Below, one piece after another: positions 18,289 through 24,936 of a DNA stretch of 64,000 nucleotides. The DNA comes from Candidatus Scybalocola faecipullorum (GTDB taxonomy: Bacteria > Bacillota > Clostridia > Lachnospirales > Lachnospiraceae): the NCBI GenBank assembly GCA_018716485.1, contig DVJY01000054.1, forward strand, positions 1 to 64,000, given 5' to 3'. Made by a program: the position numbers and the translations under genes. Below the pieces are notes generated by a model that was not told the DNA's origin, searched no databases, and worked only from the letters and a program-made list of their open reading frames with translations. Position 1 is the first letter of the stretch; each line of letters starts with the position of its first letter.

Positions 18289-18307
18289 CAGAGGCATTAA
18301 GCCTCTG
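18289..18307 (+). promoter_or_regulatory. Leader hairpin upstream of the preQ1-like aptamer
   Basis: CAGAGGC (18289-18295) pairs perfectly with GCCTCTG (18301-18307) over loop ATTAA. It is probably a 5' structural element of the leader RNA. Confidence 0.6.
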
Positions 18308-18309
18308 GA

Positions 18310-18343
18310 CTTGTTCGCAAACTTCCAAGGATAAAAAACTAAG
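18310..18343 (+). promoter_or_regulatory. Candidate preQ1-I riboswitch aptamer
   Basis: The arrangement matches the class I preQ1 aptamer: a short P1 stem (CTTG 18310-18313 with CAAG 18326-18329), a 12-base loop that starts TTC and ends C, then an A-rich tail ATAAAAAACTAAG (18331-18343). From memory, the tail is the same as that of the Bacillus subtilis queC-operon aptamer, whose loop is also 12 bases and begins UUC. P1 here is only four pairs, one fewer than in B. subtilis. The downstream genes fit queuosine metabolism. A covariance-model search would settle it. Confidence 0.7.
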
Positions 18344-18376
18344 AATCTTTAAAATCCATAGGTGATTTAGGATGGG

Positions 18377-18400
18377 AAGCTGCCGACGCAGCTTTTTTTT
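18377..18400 (+). terminator. Intrinsic terminator, expression platform of the leader
   Basis: AAGCTGC-CGAC-GCAGCTT (18377-18394) followed by a run of eight T (18393-18400). It sits about 34 bases after the aptamer tail and before the first gene, as expected for ligand-controlled premature termination. Confidence 0.88.
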
Positions 18401-18480
18401 AATCGTGCTGCCGCGCTTGGCGCGCAACGGCGCCGCCCGGAGCGGAGTGAAGACCATCGGGCGCTTTCCCTATCCGATCA
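18401..18480. other. GC-rich segment between the leader terminator and queK
   Basis: Unlike the AT-rich leader, this stretch is strongly GC-rich and can fold into two hairpins: CGCGC-TTG-GCGCG (18412-18424), and CGCCCG (18434-18439) with CGGGCG (18458-18463). I see no open frame or tRNA in it. It could be a dispersed repeat or a second regulatory structure. Confidence 0.4.
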
Positions 18481-18507
18481 GCTTATGGAGAGAAAGGAGA
18501 TAGGAGA

Positions 18508-19584
18508 ATGGATTCTAAAAGAGAAGTTGTTATTGATTGTGATCCGGGTATTGACGACGCCCTTGCTCTCATGCTGGCGCTTGGCAGTAAGGATATCCGT
18601 GTCGTCGGTATTACCGTTGTCTGCGGCAATGTGGGCGCAGCGCTGGGAACGGTCAATGTATGCCGTATTTTGGAACTGATGGGACGGACAGATATTCCGG
18701 TGATTATGGGCGCGGCAAAGCCTTTAAACAAACCGCTGGTTACGGCGCAGGATACCCATGGCATGGATGGGCTTGGCGAGGCGGGCTATGGCTGTATGGA
18801 TGAGACGCTGCTTAAGCGCGGCGGCTGGAAGTCTTACTGCAGTCAAGTGTCTGAGGTCGTTTTCTGCGAAGATGAAGCGGATAATCCGGCGGCGCATTGG
18901 CTGGTGCAGAAATTTGCGTCAACGCCAGGACTTTCTTTGATCGCCCTCGGGCCGATGACCAATATTGCGTCGGCGATGCAGATGGATCTGGAAGCGTTCA
19001 AAAACATGGGACATTTTGTCAGTATGGGCGGCAGCTATAAAAGCCACGGCAATTGTTCGCCAGTGGCAGAATTTAATTACTGGGCGGATCCTGATGCAGC
19101 GGCATGGGTTTATGCCAACAGCCCTGTAAAGATTCATATGGTCGGTCTTGATGTGACGCGCAGAATTGTACTGACACCGGATATATGCAGCCTGATCGGG
19201 CGGTTTGATGATCCGAAGGCGGAATTTATTTTGAATATTACAAAGTTTTATACGGATTTTCACTGGCATCAGGAAAAAATTATCGGCTGTGTGATCAATG
19301 ATCCTCTGGCAGTTGCGTATATGATCGGCCTGTGTCGGCAGACGGCGGAGGAGCCGACGTTATGCAGCGGATTTGAAAGTTATGTGGCTGTGCAGACCGA
19401 AGGGCTTGGCGTTGGCCAGACAATCGTGGATGGGTATCGTTTTTGGAACCGTCCGGCCAATGCGGTGGTTTTGACGGACACAGATCCGAAGGTATTTATG
19501 TCATTGTTTTTGAAAACGATTTTCCCGTCTTACAGCCATTGGATTGATATCGGTATGAAGGAGGTTTATCATCATGAGACATAA
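18508..19584 (+). CDS. queK: Nucleoside hydrolase, probable queuosine hydrolase QueK
   Basis: Inosine/uridine-preferring nucleoside hydrolase fold. The calcium-binding signature VIDCDPGIDDALALML occurs at about residues 9-24, followed by LIALGPMTNIASAM and a late NDPLAVAY motif with the conserved Asp. Generic members salvage purine or pyrimidine nucleosides. Here the gene is the first of three behind a preQ1-like riboswitch, with an ECF S-component and a QueL-like protein. That is the arrangement described for bacterial queuine salvage, where QueK splits queuosine into queuine and ribose. The specific substrate is therefore inferred from context. At 358 residues it is somewhat longer than typical IunH (about 310). 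AAGGAG is eight bases upstream. It overlaps the next gene by 11 bases. Confidence 0.88.
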   Translation: MDSKREVVIDCDPGIDDALALMLALGSKDIRVVGITVVCGNVGAALGTVNVCRILELMGRTDIPVIMGAAKPLNKPLVTAQDTHGMDGLGEAGYGCMDETLLKRGGWKSYCSQVSEVVFCEDEADNPAAHWLVQKFASTPGLSLIALGPMTNIASAMQMDLEAFKNMGHFVSMGGSYKSHGNCSPVAEFNYWADPDAAAWVYANSPVKIHMVGLDVTRRIVLTPDICSLIGRFDDPKAEFILNITKFYTDFHWHQEKIIGCVINDPLAVAYMIGLCRQTAEEPTLCSGFESYVAVQTEGLGVGQTIVDGYRFWNRPANAVVLTDTDPKVFMSLFLKTIFPSYSHWIDIGMKEVYHHET

Positions 19585-20146
19585 TCAGAGCCTCCTTCTG
19601 AAAGAATGTATGACAGCCATGGGTATAGCAGTTAATATTGCAGGGGCATTTATTGCGGCCAATCTGCATCTGCCGGTTTATATGGATTCAATCGGCACAA
19701 TTATGAATGCGTCGCTTTTGGGTCCGGGCTGGGCGATGATTACCGGAGTGCTGGGAAGTCTGGCAAGCGGCGTATTGTTTGATGTGTATTCTTTATATTA
19801 TGCGCCGGTACAGCTGATTACGGGCTGTCTTGCAGGCCTGCTTTTTAGAGGCCCGTGGATGAAAGGACGCAGAATCGCGGTCGGGACATTTTTATTTTCA
19901 CTGCCTTTGTCGCTGGCAAGCGCAGCCATTACGGCTTTTGTTTTCGGCGGCATTACATCTTCAGGCTCGTCTTTTCTTGTTCAGATTATGACTAAGCTGG
20001 GGATGAATCTGACGCTGAGCTGTTTTCTCGTTCAGGTGATCACAGATTATGCGGATAAACTTATGGCTGTATTCATTGCTACGGCTGTGGCAGCGGCAAT
20101 GACAGGAGAGATGAAGCGTAAGCTTCGGGGAGAGATTCATGGATAG
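19574..20146 (+). CDS. queT: ECF transporter S component, probable queuine/queuosine precursor transporter (QueT/QrtT)
   Basis: 190-residue, six-helix membrane protein of the substrate-binding S-component type, with the characteristic early MDSIGTIMNASLLGPGWAMITGVLGSL region and repeated small-residue helices. S-components capture a vitamin or base and depend on shared EcfA/A'/T energising subunits, which are not in this window. Ligand specificity comes from context: it lies between queK and queL, overlapping both (11 and 8 bases), so all three are translationally coupled. The function is probably uptake of queuosine or queuine. A different base would be the alternative. Confidence 0.85.
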   Translation: MRHNQSLLLKECMTAMGIAVNIAGAFIAANLHLPVYMDSIGTIMNASLLGPGWAMITGVLGSLASGVLFDVYSLYYAPVQLITGCLAGLLFRGPWMKGRRIAVGTFLFSLPLSLASAAITAFVFGGITSSGSSFLVQIMTKLGMNLTLSCFLVQVITDYADKLMAVFIATAVAAAMTGEMKRKLRGEIHG

Positions 20147-20828
20147 ATATAGTAAAATTACAAATAAAAATGTGAGGGAAATCGTACTGCTTAAAGCCTT
20201 TCCGTGTGCGTGGGGCAAATGTGCATTCTGTGACTATATTGATGATAATTCAAAAGATGAGCAGGCGATGGTGCGGCTTAATTCGGAAGTGCTTAAAAAT
20301 GTCACCGGAGAATTCGGTGTGCTTGAAGTCATTGACTCGGCAAGCTGCTTTGAATTGCCAAAGGCGACACTTGAAGAAATACGAAATATTATCCGGGAAA
20401 AGCATATTTCAAAGCTTTTTTTTGAGAGTCATTGGATTTACCGAAAAAAACTTCAGCAGATGCGAGATTATATGGGGATTCCTGTTGTCTATAAAATCGG
20501 TATTGAAACATTTGACAATGATTTCAGGGAAAATGTTTTGAATAAACATGCTGATTTTAAAACGCCGGAGGAAGTGGCTGCCTATTTTGATTCCCCGTGC
20601 CTGATGGTCGGAATACAGGGGCAGACAAAGGAAATGATCGACAGGGATATTGAAATTTTAAAGACTTATTTTAAACTGGGAACAATTAATATTTATACCA
20701 ACAATACGACGCCGATCCGTCGGGATGACGAACTTGTGGCATGGTTTGCGCAAAAATATAAGTATTTGGATGATGATCCGTCGGTGGAAGTGCTTTGGCA
20801 GAATACGGATTTTGGTGTGGGTGATTGA
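20139..20828 (+). CDS. queL: Radical-SAM-like protein, probable queuine lyase QueL
   Basis: 229-residue protein with an N-terminal cysteine cluster C23, C28, C31 (CAWGKCAFC, spacing CX4CX2C), followed by a partial TIM-barrel-like pattern (VLEVIDSASCFELP, FFESHWIYR, VVYKIGIETFD, NIYTNNTTPI). The classic radical SAM spacing is CX3CX2C, so the cluster is slightly atypical. In experimentally described salvage pathways QueL cleaves queuine to release preQ1, which then enters Q-tRNA synthesis. Linkage to queK, an ECF S-component and a preQ1-like leader supports this assignment. It starts by overlapping queT by eight bases. No terminator is evident before the thrC promoter. Confidence 0.8.
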   Translation: MDRYSKITNKNVREIVLLKAFPCAWGKCAFCDYIDDNSKDEQAMVRLNSEVLKNVTGEFGVLEVIDSASCFELPKATLEEIRNIIREKHISKLFFESHWIYRKKLQQMRDYMGIPVVYKIGIETFDNDFRENVLNKHADFKTPEEVAAYFDSPCLMVGIQGQTKEMIDRDIEILKTYFKLGTINIYTNNTTPIRRDDELVAWFAQKYKYLDDDPSVEVLWQNTDFGVGD

Positions 20829-20839
20829 AAGATTTAACC

Positions 20840-20868
20840 TTGTAAAGCATTAAATAATGTGCTATAAT
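20840..20868 (+). promoter_or_regulatory. Sigma-A type promoter of thrC
   Basis: TTGTAA (20840-20845), a 17-base spacer and a perfect TATAAT (20863-20868), 38 bases before the thrC start. Confidence 0.8.
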
Positions 20869-20906
20869 GCCCACAGTCAATGATGCATGTGAAAGGATGG
20901 AATACG

Positions 20907-22409
20907 ATGGAGTTAAATTATAAAAGTACGAGAAGTTCACAGACAGTGACAGCCTCTCAGGCTATTTTAAAGGGACTGTCCGAAGACGGCGGGTTATTTG
21001 TGCCGGAATATATTCCAAAGCTTGACGTGCCGATGGAAGCACTGGCACAGATGAGTTATCAGGAGACCGCTTATGAAGTGATGAAGCTGTTTTTGACAGA
21101 TTTCACAGAAGAAGAGTTAAAGTCATGTATTGCCGGCGCTTATGATGATAAGTTTGATACAAAAGAAATCGCACCGATCCATCAGGCGGATGATGCATGG
21201 TTCCTTGAACTGTTCCACGGCGCGACCATTGCATTTAAAGATATGGCGCTGTCTATTTTACCGCATCTGATGATTACTGCAGCTAAGAAAAATCATGTAG
21301 ATCATGAGATCGTGATTTTGACGGCAACTTCCGGAGATACAGGCAAAGCAGCCATGGCAGGATTTGCTGATGTCAGGGGAACAAAGATTATTGTATTCTA
21401 TCCGAAAGACGGCGTCAGCCCGGTTCAGGAAAAGCAGATGGTGACACAAAAAGGTGAGAATACATTTGTTGTGGGGATTCACGGCAATTTTGACGATGCA
21501 CAGACCGGCGTGAAGAAGATGTTCAATGATAAGGCTCTGGCACAGCAGCTTGACGATGCGGGCTATCAGTTTTCTTCGGCCAATTCAATTAATATCGGAC
21601 GGCTTGTGCCGCAGATTGTTTATTATGTGTATGCCTATGCGAGGCTTGTAAAGGCGGGAGAGATTAAAGAAGGCGAGAAGATAAATATTGTTGTGCCGAC
21701 GGGCAATTTCGGCAATATTTTGGCAGCTTACTATGCGAAAAATATGGGACTGCCGGTGGCAAAGCTGATCTGCGCTTCCAATGAAAATAAAGTATTGTTT
21801 GATTTCTTTGCCACAGGTACATATAACAGAAACAGAGACTTTATTGTCACATCATCTCCGTCCATGGATATTTTGATTTCCAGCAATCTGGAACGTCTGA
21901 TTTATAAAATTTCAGGTGAAGACAGCGATAAGACACGCCGTCTGATGGAAGCATTATCCGGACAGGGCTCTTATGAGATTACAGAGGAGATGCAGGCGCA
22001 GCTGGCTGATTTTTACGGAAACTTTGCCACAGAGGCGGAAACGGCAGCGGCTATCCGCAGCATATATGAAAAAGACGGTTATGTGATTGATCCGCATACA
22101 GCCGTGGCTGCATCGGTTTATCACAAATATAGAAGTGAGACCGGCGATCATACGAAGACAGTCATTGCTTCTACGGCAAGTCCGTATAAATTTGCAGGCA
22201 GTGTGATGCCGGCAATTGATGAGAAATATAAAGGCATGCCGGATTTTGAACTTATCGATGCGCTGAGACAGATCTCCGGTGTGGCTGAGCCGAAAGCAGT
22301 CACAGAACTTCGTACAGCGCCGGTGCGCCATACGACGGTCTGTGATGCAGATCAGATGGAACAGACAGTGATAAATTGGCTCATGGGGCAGCAGCTTAAA
22401 AATAAATGA
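20907..22409 (+). CDS. thrC: Threonine synthase
   Basis: PLP enzyme converting O-phosphohomoserine to threonine, the last step of threonine synthesis. The ELFHGATIAFKDMALS segment contains the PLP lysine, ATSGDTGKAAMAGF is the phosphate-binding loop, and PTGNFGNILAAYYAKNMGLP is typical of the long (class 2) type. The length of 500 residues fits. The start at 20907 is chosen for AAAGGA at 20892-20897 and homology-like opening MELNYKSTR; the frame is open for nine more codons upstream. It is a single-gene unit with its own promoter and a downstream hairpin. Confidence 0.96.
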   Translation: MELNYKSTRSSQTVTASQAILKGLSEDGGLFVPEYIPKLDVPMEALAQMSYQETAYEVMKLFLTDFTEEELKSCIAGAYDDKFDTKEIAPIHQADDAWFLELFHGATIAFKDMALSILPHLMITAAKKNHVDHEIVILTATSGDTGKAAMAGFADVRGTKIIVFYPKDGVSPVQEKQMVTQKGENTFVVGIHGNFDDAQTGVKKMFNDKALAQQLDDAGYQFSSANSINIGRLVPQIVYYVYAYARLVKAGEIKEGEKINIVVPTGNFGNILAAYYAKNMGLPVAKLICASNENKVLFDFFATGTYNRNRDFIVTSSPSMDILISSNLERLIYKISGEDSDKTRRLMEALSGQGSYEITEEMQAQLADFYGNFATEAETAAAIRSIYEKDGYVIDPHTAVAASVYHKYRSETGDHTKTVIASTASPYKFAGSVMPAIDEKYKGMPDFELIDALRQISGVAEPKAVTELRTAPVRHTTVCDADQMEQTVINWLMGQQLKNK

Positions 22410-22418
22410 TGAGAAAGC

Positions 22419-22454
22419 AGGGCAGATGATACAGTAACTGTATTGTCTGCCCTT
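22419..22454 (+). terminator. Hairpin after thrC
   Basis: AGGGCAGA (22419-22426) pairs with TCTGCCCT (22446-22453), with an inner ATACAG/CTGTAT extension. The following T-run is weak (TTAAATATG). Confidence 0.6.
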
Positions 22455-22498
22455 AAATATGTCTGTATGGGTTTGCAGAATAAGATATTAAATTTTAA

Positions 22499-22535
22499 AT
22501 ACTATATTGTATTATATAATAGTATGTGATACAAT
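22499..22535 (+). promoter_or_regulatory. Promoter with overlapping operator dyad upstream of padR
   Basis: Promoter: TTGTAT (22507-22512), a 17-base spacer and TACAAT (22530-22535). A dyad ATACTAT (22499-22505) with ATAGTAT (22519-22525) covers the -35 element and spacer. PadR regulators commonly bind AT-rich dyads in their own promoters, so autorepression is likely. Confidence 0.65.
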
Positions 22536-22580
22536 AATGATGTATCAATAAACAGCCATTTTTAAAGGAGCGTGGACGAA

Positions 22581-22886
22581 TTGAATGCACAGTTTAAAAA
22601 AGGCGCATTAGAAATTTGTGTGCTCTCTCAGCTGGCTTCGGGAGATAAATATGGTTATGAACTGACGGAAGTAATTTCTGAAGAAATGTCAATTGCTACA
22701 GGAACCTTATATCCGATATTAAAAAAGCTGAAGGATGATTTATATGTGGAAACATATCTTGTGGAAGCAGGAGAAGGTCCGGCACGCAAATATTACCACC
22801 TGACAGAAAAAGGAAGAGCATATCAGGGACAGCAAAAGCAGGAATGGCAGGCTTTTGTTAAAGCGGTTGAGCGGCTGATAGGTTAG
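22581..22886 (+). CDS. PadR family transcriptional regulator
   Basis: Small DNA-binding repressor of about 101 residues (subfamily without the long C-terminal coil). The winged-helix core is visible: ALEICVLSQLASGDKYGYEL, ATGTLYPILKKL, then the beta wing GPARKYYHLTEKGR. The TTG at 22581 is ten bases after AAAGGAG and gives the usual opening MNAQFKKG. A GTG at 22572 is in frame but abuts the RBS. It is followed closely by the HAAS/DUF4097 gene, the common PadR partner, and preceded by a dyad overlapping its promoter. Confidence 0.9.
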   Translation: MNAQFKKGALEICVLSQLASGDKYGYELTEVISEEMSIATGTLYPILKKLKDDLYVETYLVEAGEGPARKYYHLTEKGRAYQGQQKQEWQAFVKAVERLIG

Positions 22887-22901
22887 CGCGGGAGGATGAA
22901 T

Positions 22902-23972
22902 ATGAGAAAAGATGAATATTTGAATACGATTGCGCAGGCATTAAAACAGTATGATACGGCATATGTGAATGAAATTATTTCTGATTATGAGGAGCATTTT
23001 AAAGACGGACTCTCTCAGGGAAAGAGCGAAGAAGACATTTGTGCCGAACTGGGAGATATCAATGATATTATTGACGAAATTAAAGATTTGCTTGGAGAGC
23101 GTCATTTGAAACAATTTGAAATCGCAAGACCGAGGGCGGAACTGGAAAAAAGTGCGGGCGGCTATCAGTATGACGAGGCGCCAAGGGAAGACACTGATCG
23201 CATCCGGATTCAGTTTATGGCCGGCAGCGCTGATGTCAAAGTTTTTCGTTCCCCGGAAAATATTGTTAATATTTACACAGAAGATCCCGACGATATGGTA
23301 TATTTAGATTGTTCTCAGCGGGGAAACACCTATATGGGACGCATATGCCCCAGAAGCAGCGCAAAATTTTTGGGCACAGACATATTGCTTTCGCTGTTGG
23401 GAGCCACAGTAGATGAAGTTATCATAGAAGTACCTTACGATGCGGCATCTGTAGAAATAGAAACGACCAGCGGGGATGTTTATTTAGACAGCTGTTTTGC
23501 CGAAACAATCACTGTCGCGACCATTTCCGGCGATGTCAAAATCGAAGAAACACAGTGCAGACAACTGACAATTTCCACAAAAAGCGGCGATGCAGAACTG
23601 AAACGTACGCAGGCAGAGCAGGCGGATATAAGGACAGTCAGCGGCGACGCACATTATAAAAAAGTGACAGCCAATGCGATGAATGTGAATACAGTCAGCG
23701 GTGATTTCGGCGGCAGATGGCTGGAGAGCAGAAGTGTATATGTCAGGACAGTCAGCGGAGATGCAGCCGTAAGGATTTGCTGTTTCGGCGAACCGTACTA
23801 TATCTATGCCAAGACAGTCAGCGGCGATGTCCGTATCCGCGAGGGCATCCGTTTGGGCACCAATGATTTTGAAAATGAAAATTTGGACGATTGTATTCAG
23901 GTGACTGTCAGTTCAGTCAGCGGCGATATATACGCCTGCTCGGATAAAGAAAGAAAAACTATAAATTTTTAA
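22902..23972 (+). CDS. HAAS (DUF1700) plus DUF4097 adhesin-like beta-helix protein
   Basis: The N-terminal 65 residues form the helical HAAS/DUF1700 signalling domain (YEEHFKDGLSQGKSEEDICAELGD). The rest is a DUF4097-type beta-helix with eight SGD motifs (SGDVYL, SGDVKI, SGDAEL, SGDAHY and so on). The first six Ser codons are exactly 57 bp apart (23469, 23526, 23583, 23640, 23697, 23754), a 19-residue coil period; spacing then lengthens to 66 and 99. There is no signal peptide and no clear transmembrane helix, although related proteins have one. The ATG at 22902 is preferred over 22896 for spacing to GGGAGG. It pairs with padR. Such modules often respond to envelope stress, but that role is not shown here. 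Confidence 0.85.
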   Translation: MRKDEYLNTIAQALKQYDTAYVNEIISDYEEHFKDGLSQGKSEEDICAELGDINDIIDEIKDLLGERHLKQFEIARPRAELEKSAGGYQYDEAPREDTDRIRIQFMAGSADVKVFRSPENIVNIYTEDPDDMVYLDCSQRGNTYMGRICPRSSAKFLGTDILLSLLGATVDEVIIEVPYDAASVEIETTSGDVYLDSCFAETITVATISGDVKIEETQCRQLTISTKSGDAELKRTQAEQADIRTVSGDAHYKKVTANAMNVNTVSGDFGGRWLESRSVYVRTVSGDAAVRICCFGEPYYIYAKTVSGDVRIREGIRLGTNDFENENLDDCIQVTVSSVSGDIYACSDKERKTINF

Positions 23973-23986
23973 TAAGATAACCAATG

Positions 23987-24024
23987 AAGGCGGTCTGTCC
24001 CGTAATAAGGGGCAGGCCGCCTTT
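23987..24024. terminator. Bidirectional terminator between convergent genes
   Basis: A 15-base imperfect stem (23987-24001 with 24009-24023; AAGGCGG and CCGCCTT at its base) lies between the DUF4097 gene and the converging LUD gene. Confidence 0.75.
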
Positions 24025-24037
24025 GCAGTTCACGGCA

Positions 24038-24676
24038 TCAATAGCCCAGTTCTTCACCGACTAAAATCACTTTAATTCTGTCTGGAATACCACTGCGGCG
24101 TGTAATAACAAACTGATTGCATATACAGTCAGGGCTGCTGCAGTCGCAGCAGTGACCGACATGAGTACATGGCGTATTTTTATTCAGACGAACTGTGTTG
24201 GCCGGAGCAGCAATATCCCGGGCGCGCTTAAAAGCTGACGGGATATCAGAAACGACCTTATTAATGCCGGCAATGATGATCACATTTTTCGGGCCATGGA
24301 TCAAAGATGCAACCCGATTGCCGTTACCGTCAATATTGACCAGCTGGCCGTCAATGGTCATAGCATTTGTGCTCATAAAATAGTAATCACAGGCAGCAAC
24401 TTTTCCGTAAAATTCAGTCATATCTTCAGGAGCCGGCACAGTACGGTCAAGTACAGTGCAGTCCGAATCTTTGAGGGCATCAATGAGGCCGATTTCATTA
24501 AGTGTCATCGAACCGCCCCATGAAACACTGCTGCCGGGCTGCAGAAAACGACAGGCAATTTCAAGCGCCTCATCTTTATCCTGAGCGTAATAGCCGGCAA
24601 TCTGACGCTTGGATAAATTTCTTATAACTGTTTCGGCAAGATTTTGAGCATTAATTTTTTTTGGTGAAAGTGACAT
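24038..24676 (-). CDS. LUD domain protein (lactate utilization protein/DUF162 family)
   Basis: 212-residue cytosolic protein of the LutC/YkgG-like fold: GSSVSWGGSMTLNEIGLIDAL, STNAMTIDGQLVNIDGNGNRVA split by its turns, and VIIIAGINKVV. It ends in a cysteine-rich tail (HCCDCSSPDCICNQF), common in clostridial stand-alone members. No lutA or lutB neighbours are present, so lactate oxidation cannot be claimed. The ATG at 24676 is preferred because AAGGGGG lies seven bases upstream on the minus strand; the frame remains open for 22 more codons. It is a monocistronic minus-strand gene, divergent from the MATE gene. Confidence 0.88.
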   Translation of the reverse strand: MSLSPKKINAQNLAETVIRNLSKRQIAGYYAQDKDEALEIACRFLQPGSSVSWGGSMTLNEIGLIDALKDSDCTVLDRTVPAPEDMTEFYGKVAACDYYFMSTNAMTIDGQLVNIDGNGNRVASLIHGPKNVIIIAGINKVVSDIPSAFKRARDIAAPANTVRLNKNTPCTHVGHCCDCSSPDCICNQFVITRRSGIPDRIKVILVGEELGY

Positions 24677-24789
24677 AAGAATCCCCCTTAAAAATAAAGT
24701 CTTTTTAGTTTGAGATGCGACATGATCGGGTATCAGAAACATGTCGGATGCCTATCACCAGTATAGCATAAAATTTAACATAAAAGAAC

Positions 24790-24818
24790 TTGAAATTTGG
24801 TGAACCTGTGCGTATAAT
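24790..24818 (+). promoter_or_regulatory. Sigma-A type promoter of the MATE gene
   Basis: TTGAAA (24790-24795), a 17-base spacer and a perfect TATAAT (24813-24818). The roughly 110-base leader before the ATG shows no clear structure to me. Confidence 0.8.
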
Positions 24819-24936
24819 ATCCTTTGTTTGTGCGATAAGACCGGCAGACAGCTGCTGTCCGTGATATCGCGGCGTATAGCGGAGAAAATCTGCCGCTGTA
24901 CCTACAGAGATAAATCTTATAACTGGAGGAAGACAA

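Noticed and set aside
18262-18400. Purine or TPP riboswitch ahead of the nucleoside hydrolase
   Set aside because: The conserved purine or THI-box core sequences are absent. The A-rich tail and loop fit preQ1-I instead.
18401-18507. tRNA or small RNA gene in the GC-rich block
   Set aside because: No cloverleaf, TTC arm or second terminator could be drawn, and no promoter lies directly before it.
24038-24676. Lactate utilisation operon member LutC
   Set aside because: The domain fits, but lutA and lutB are missing and the Cys-rich tail differs from classical LutC, so a lactate role is not claimed.
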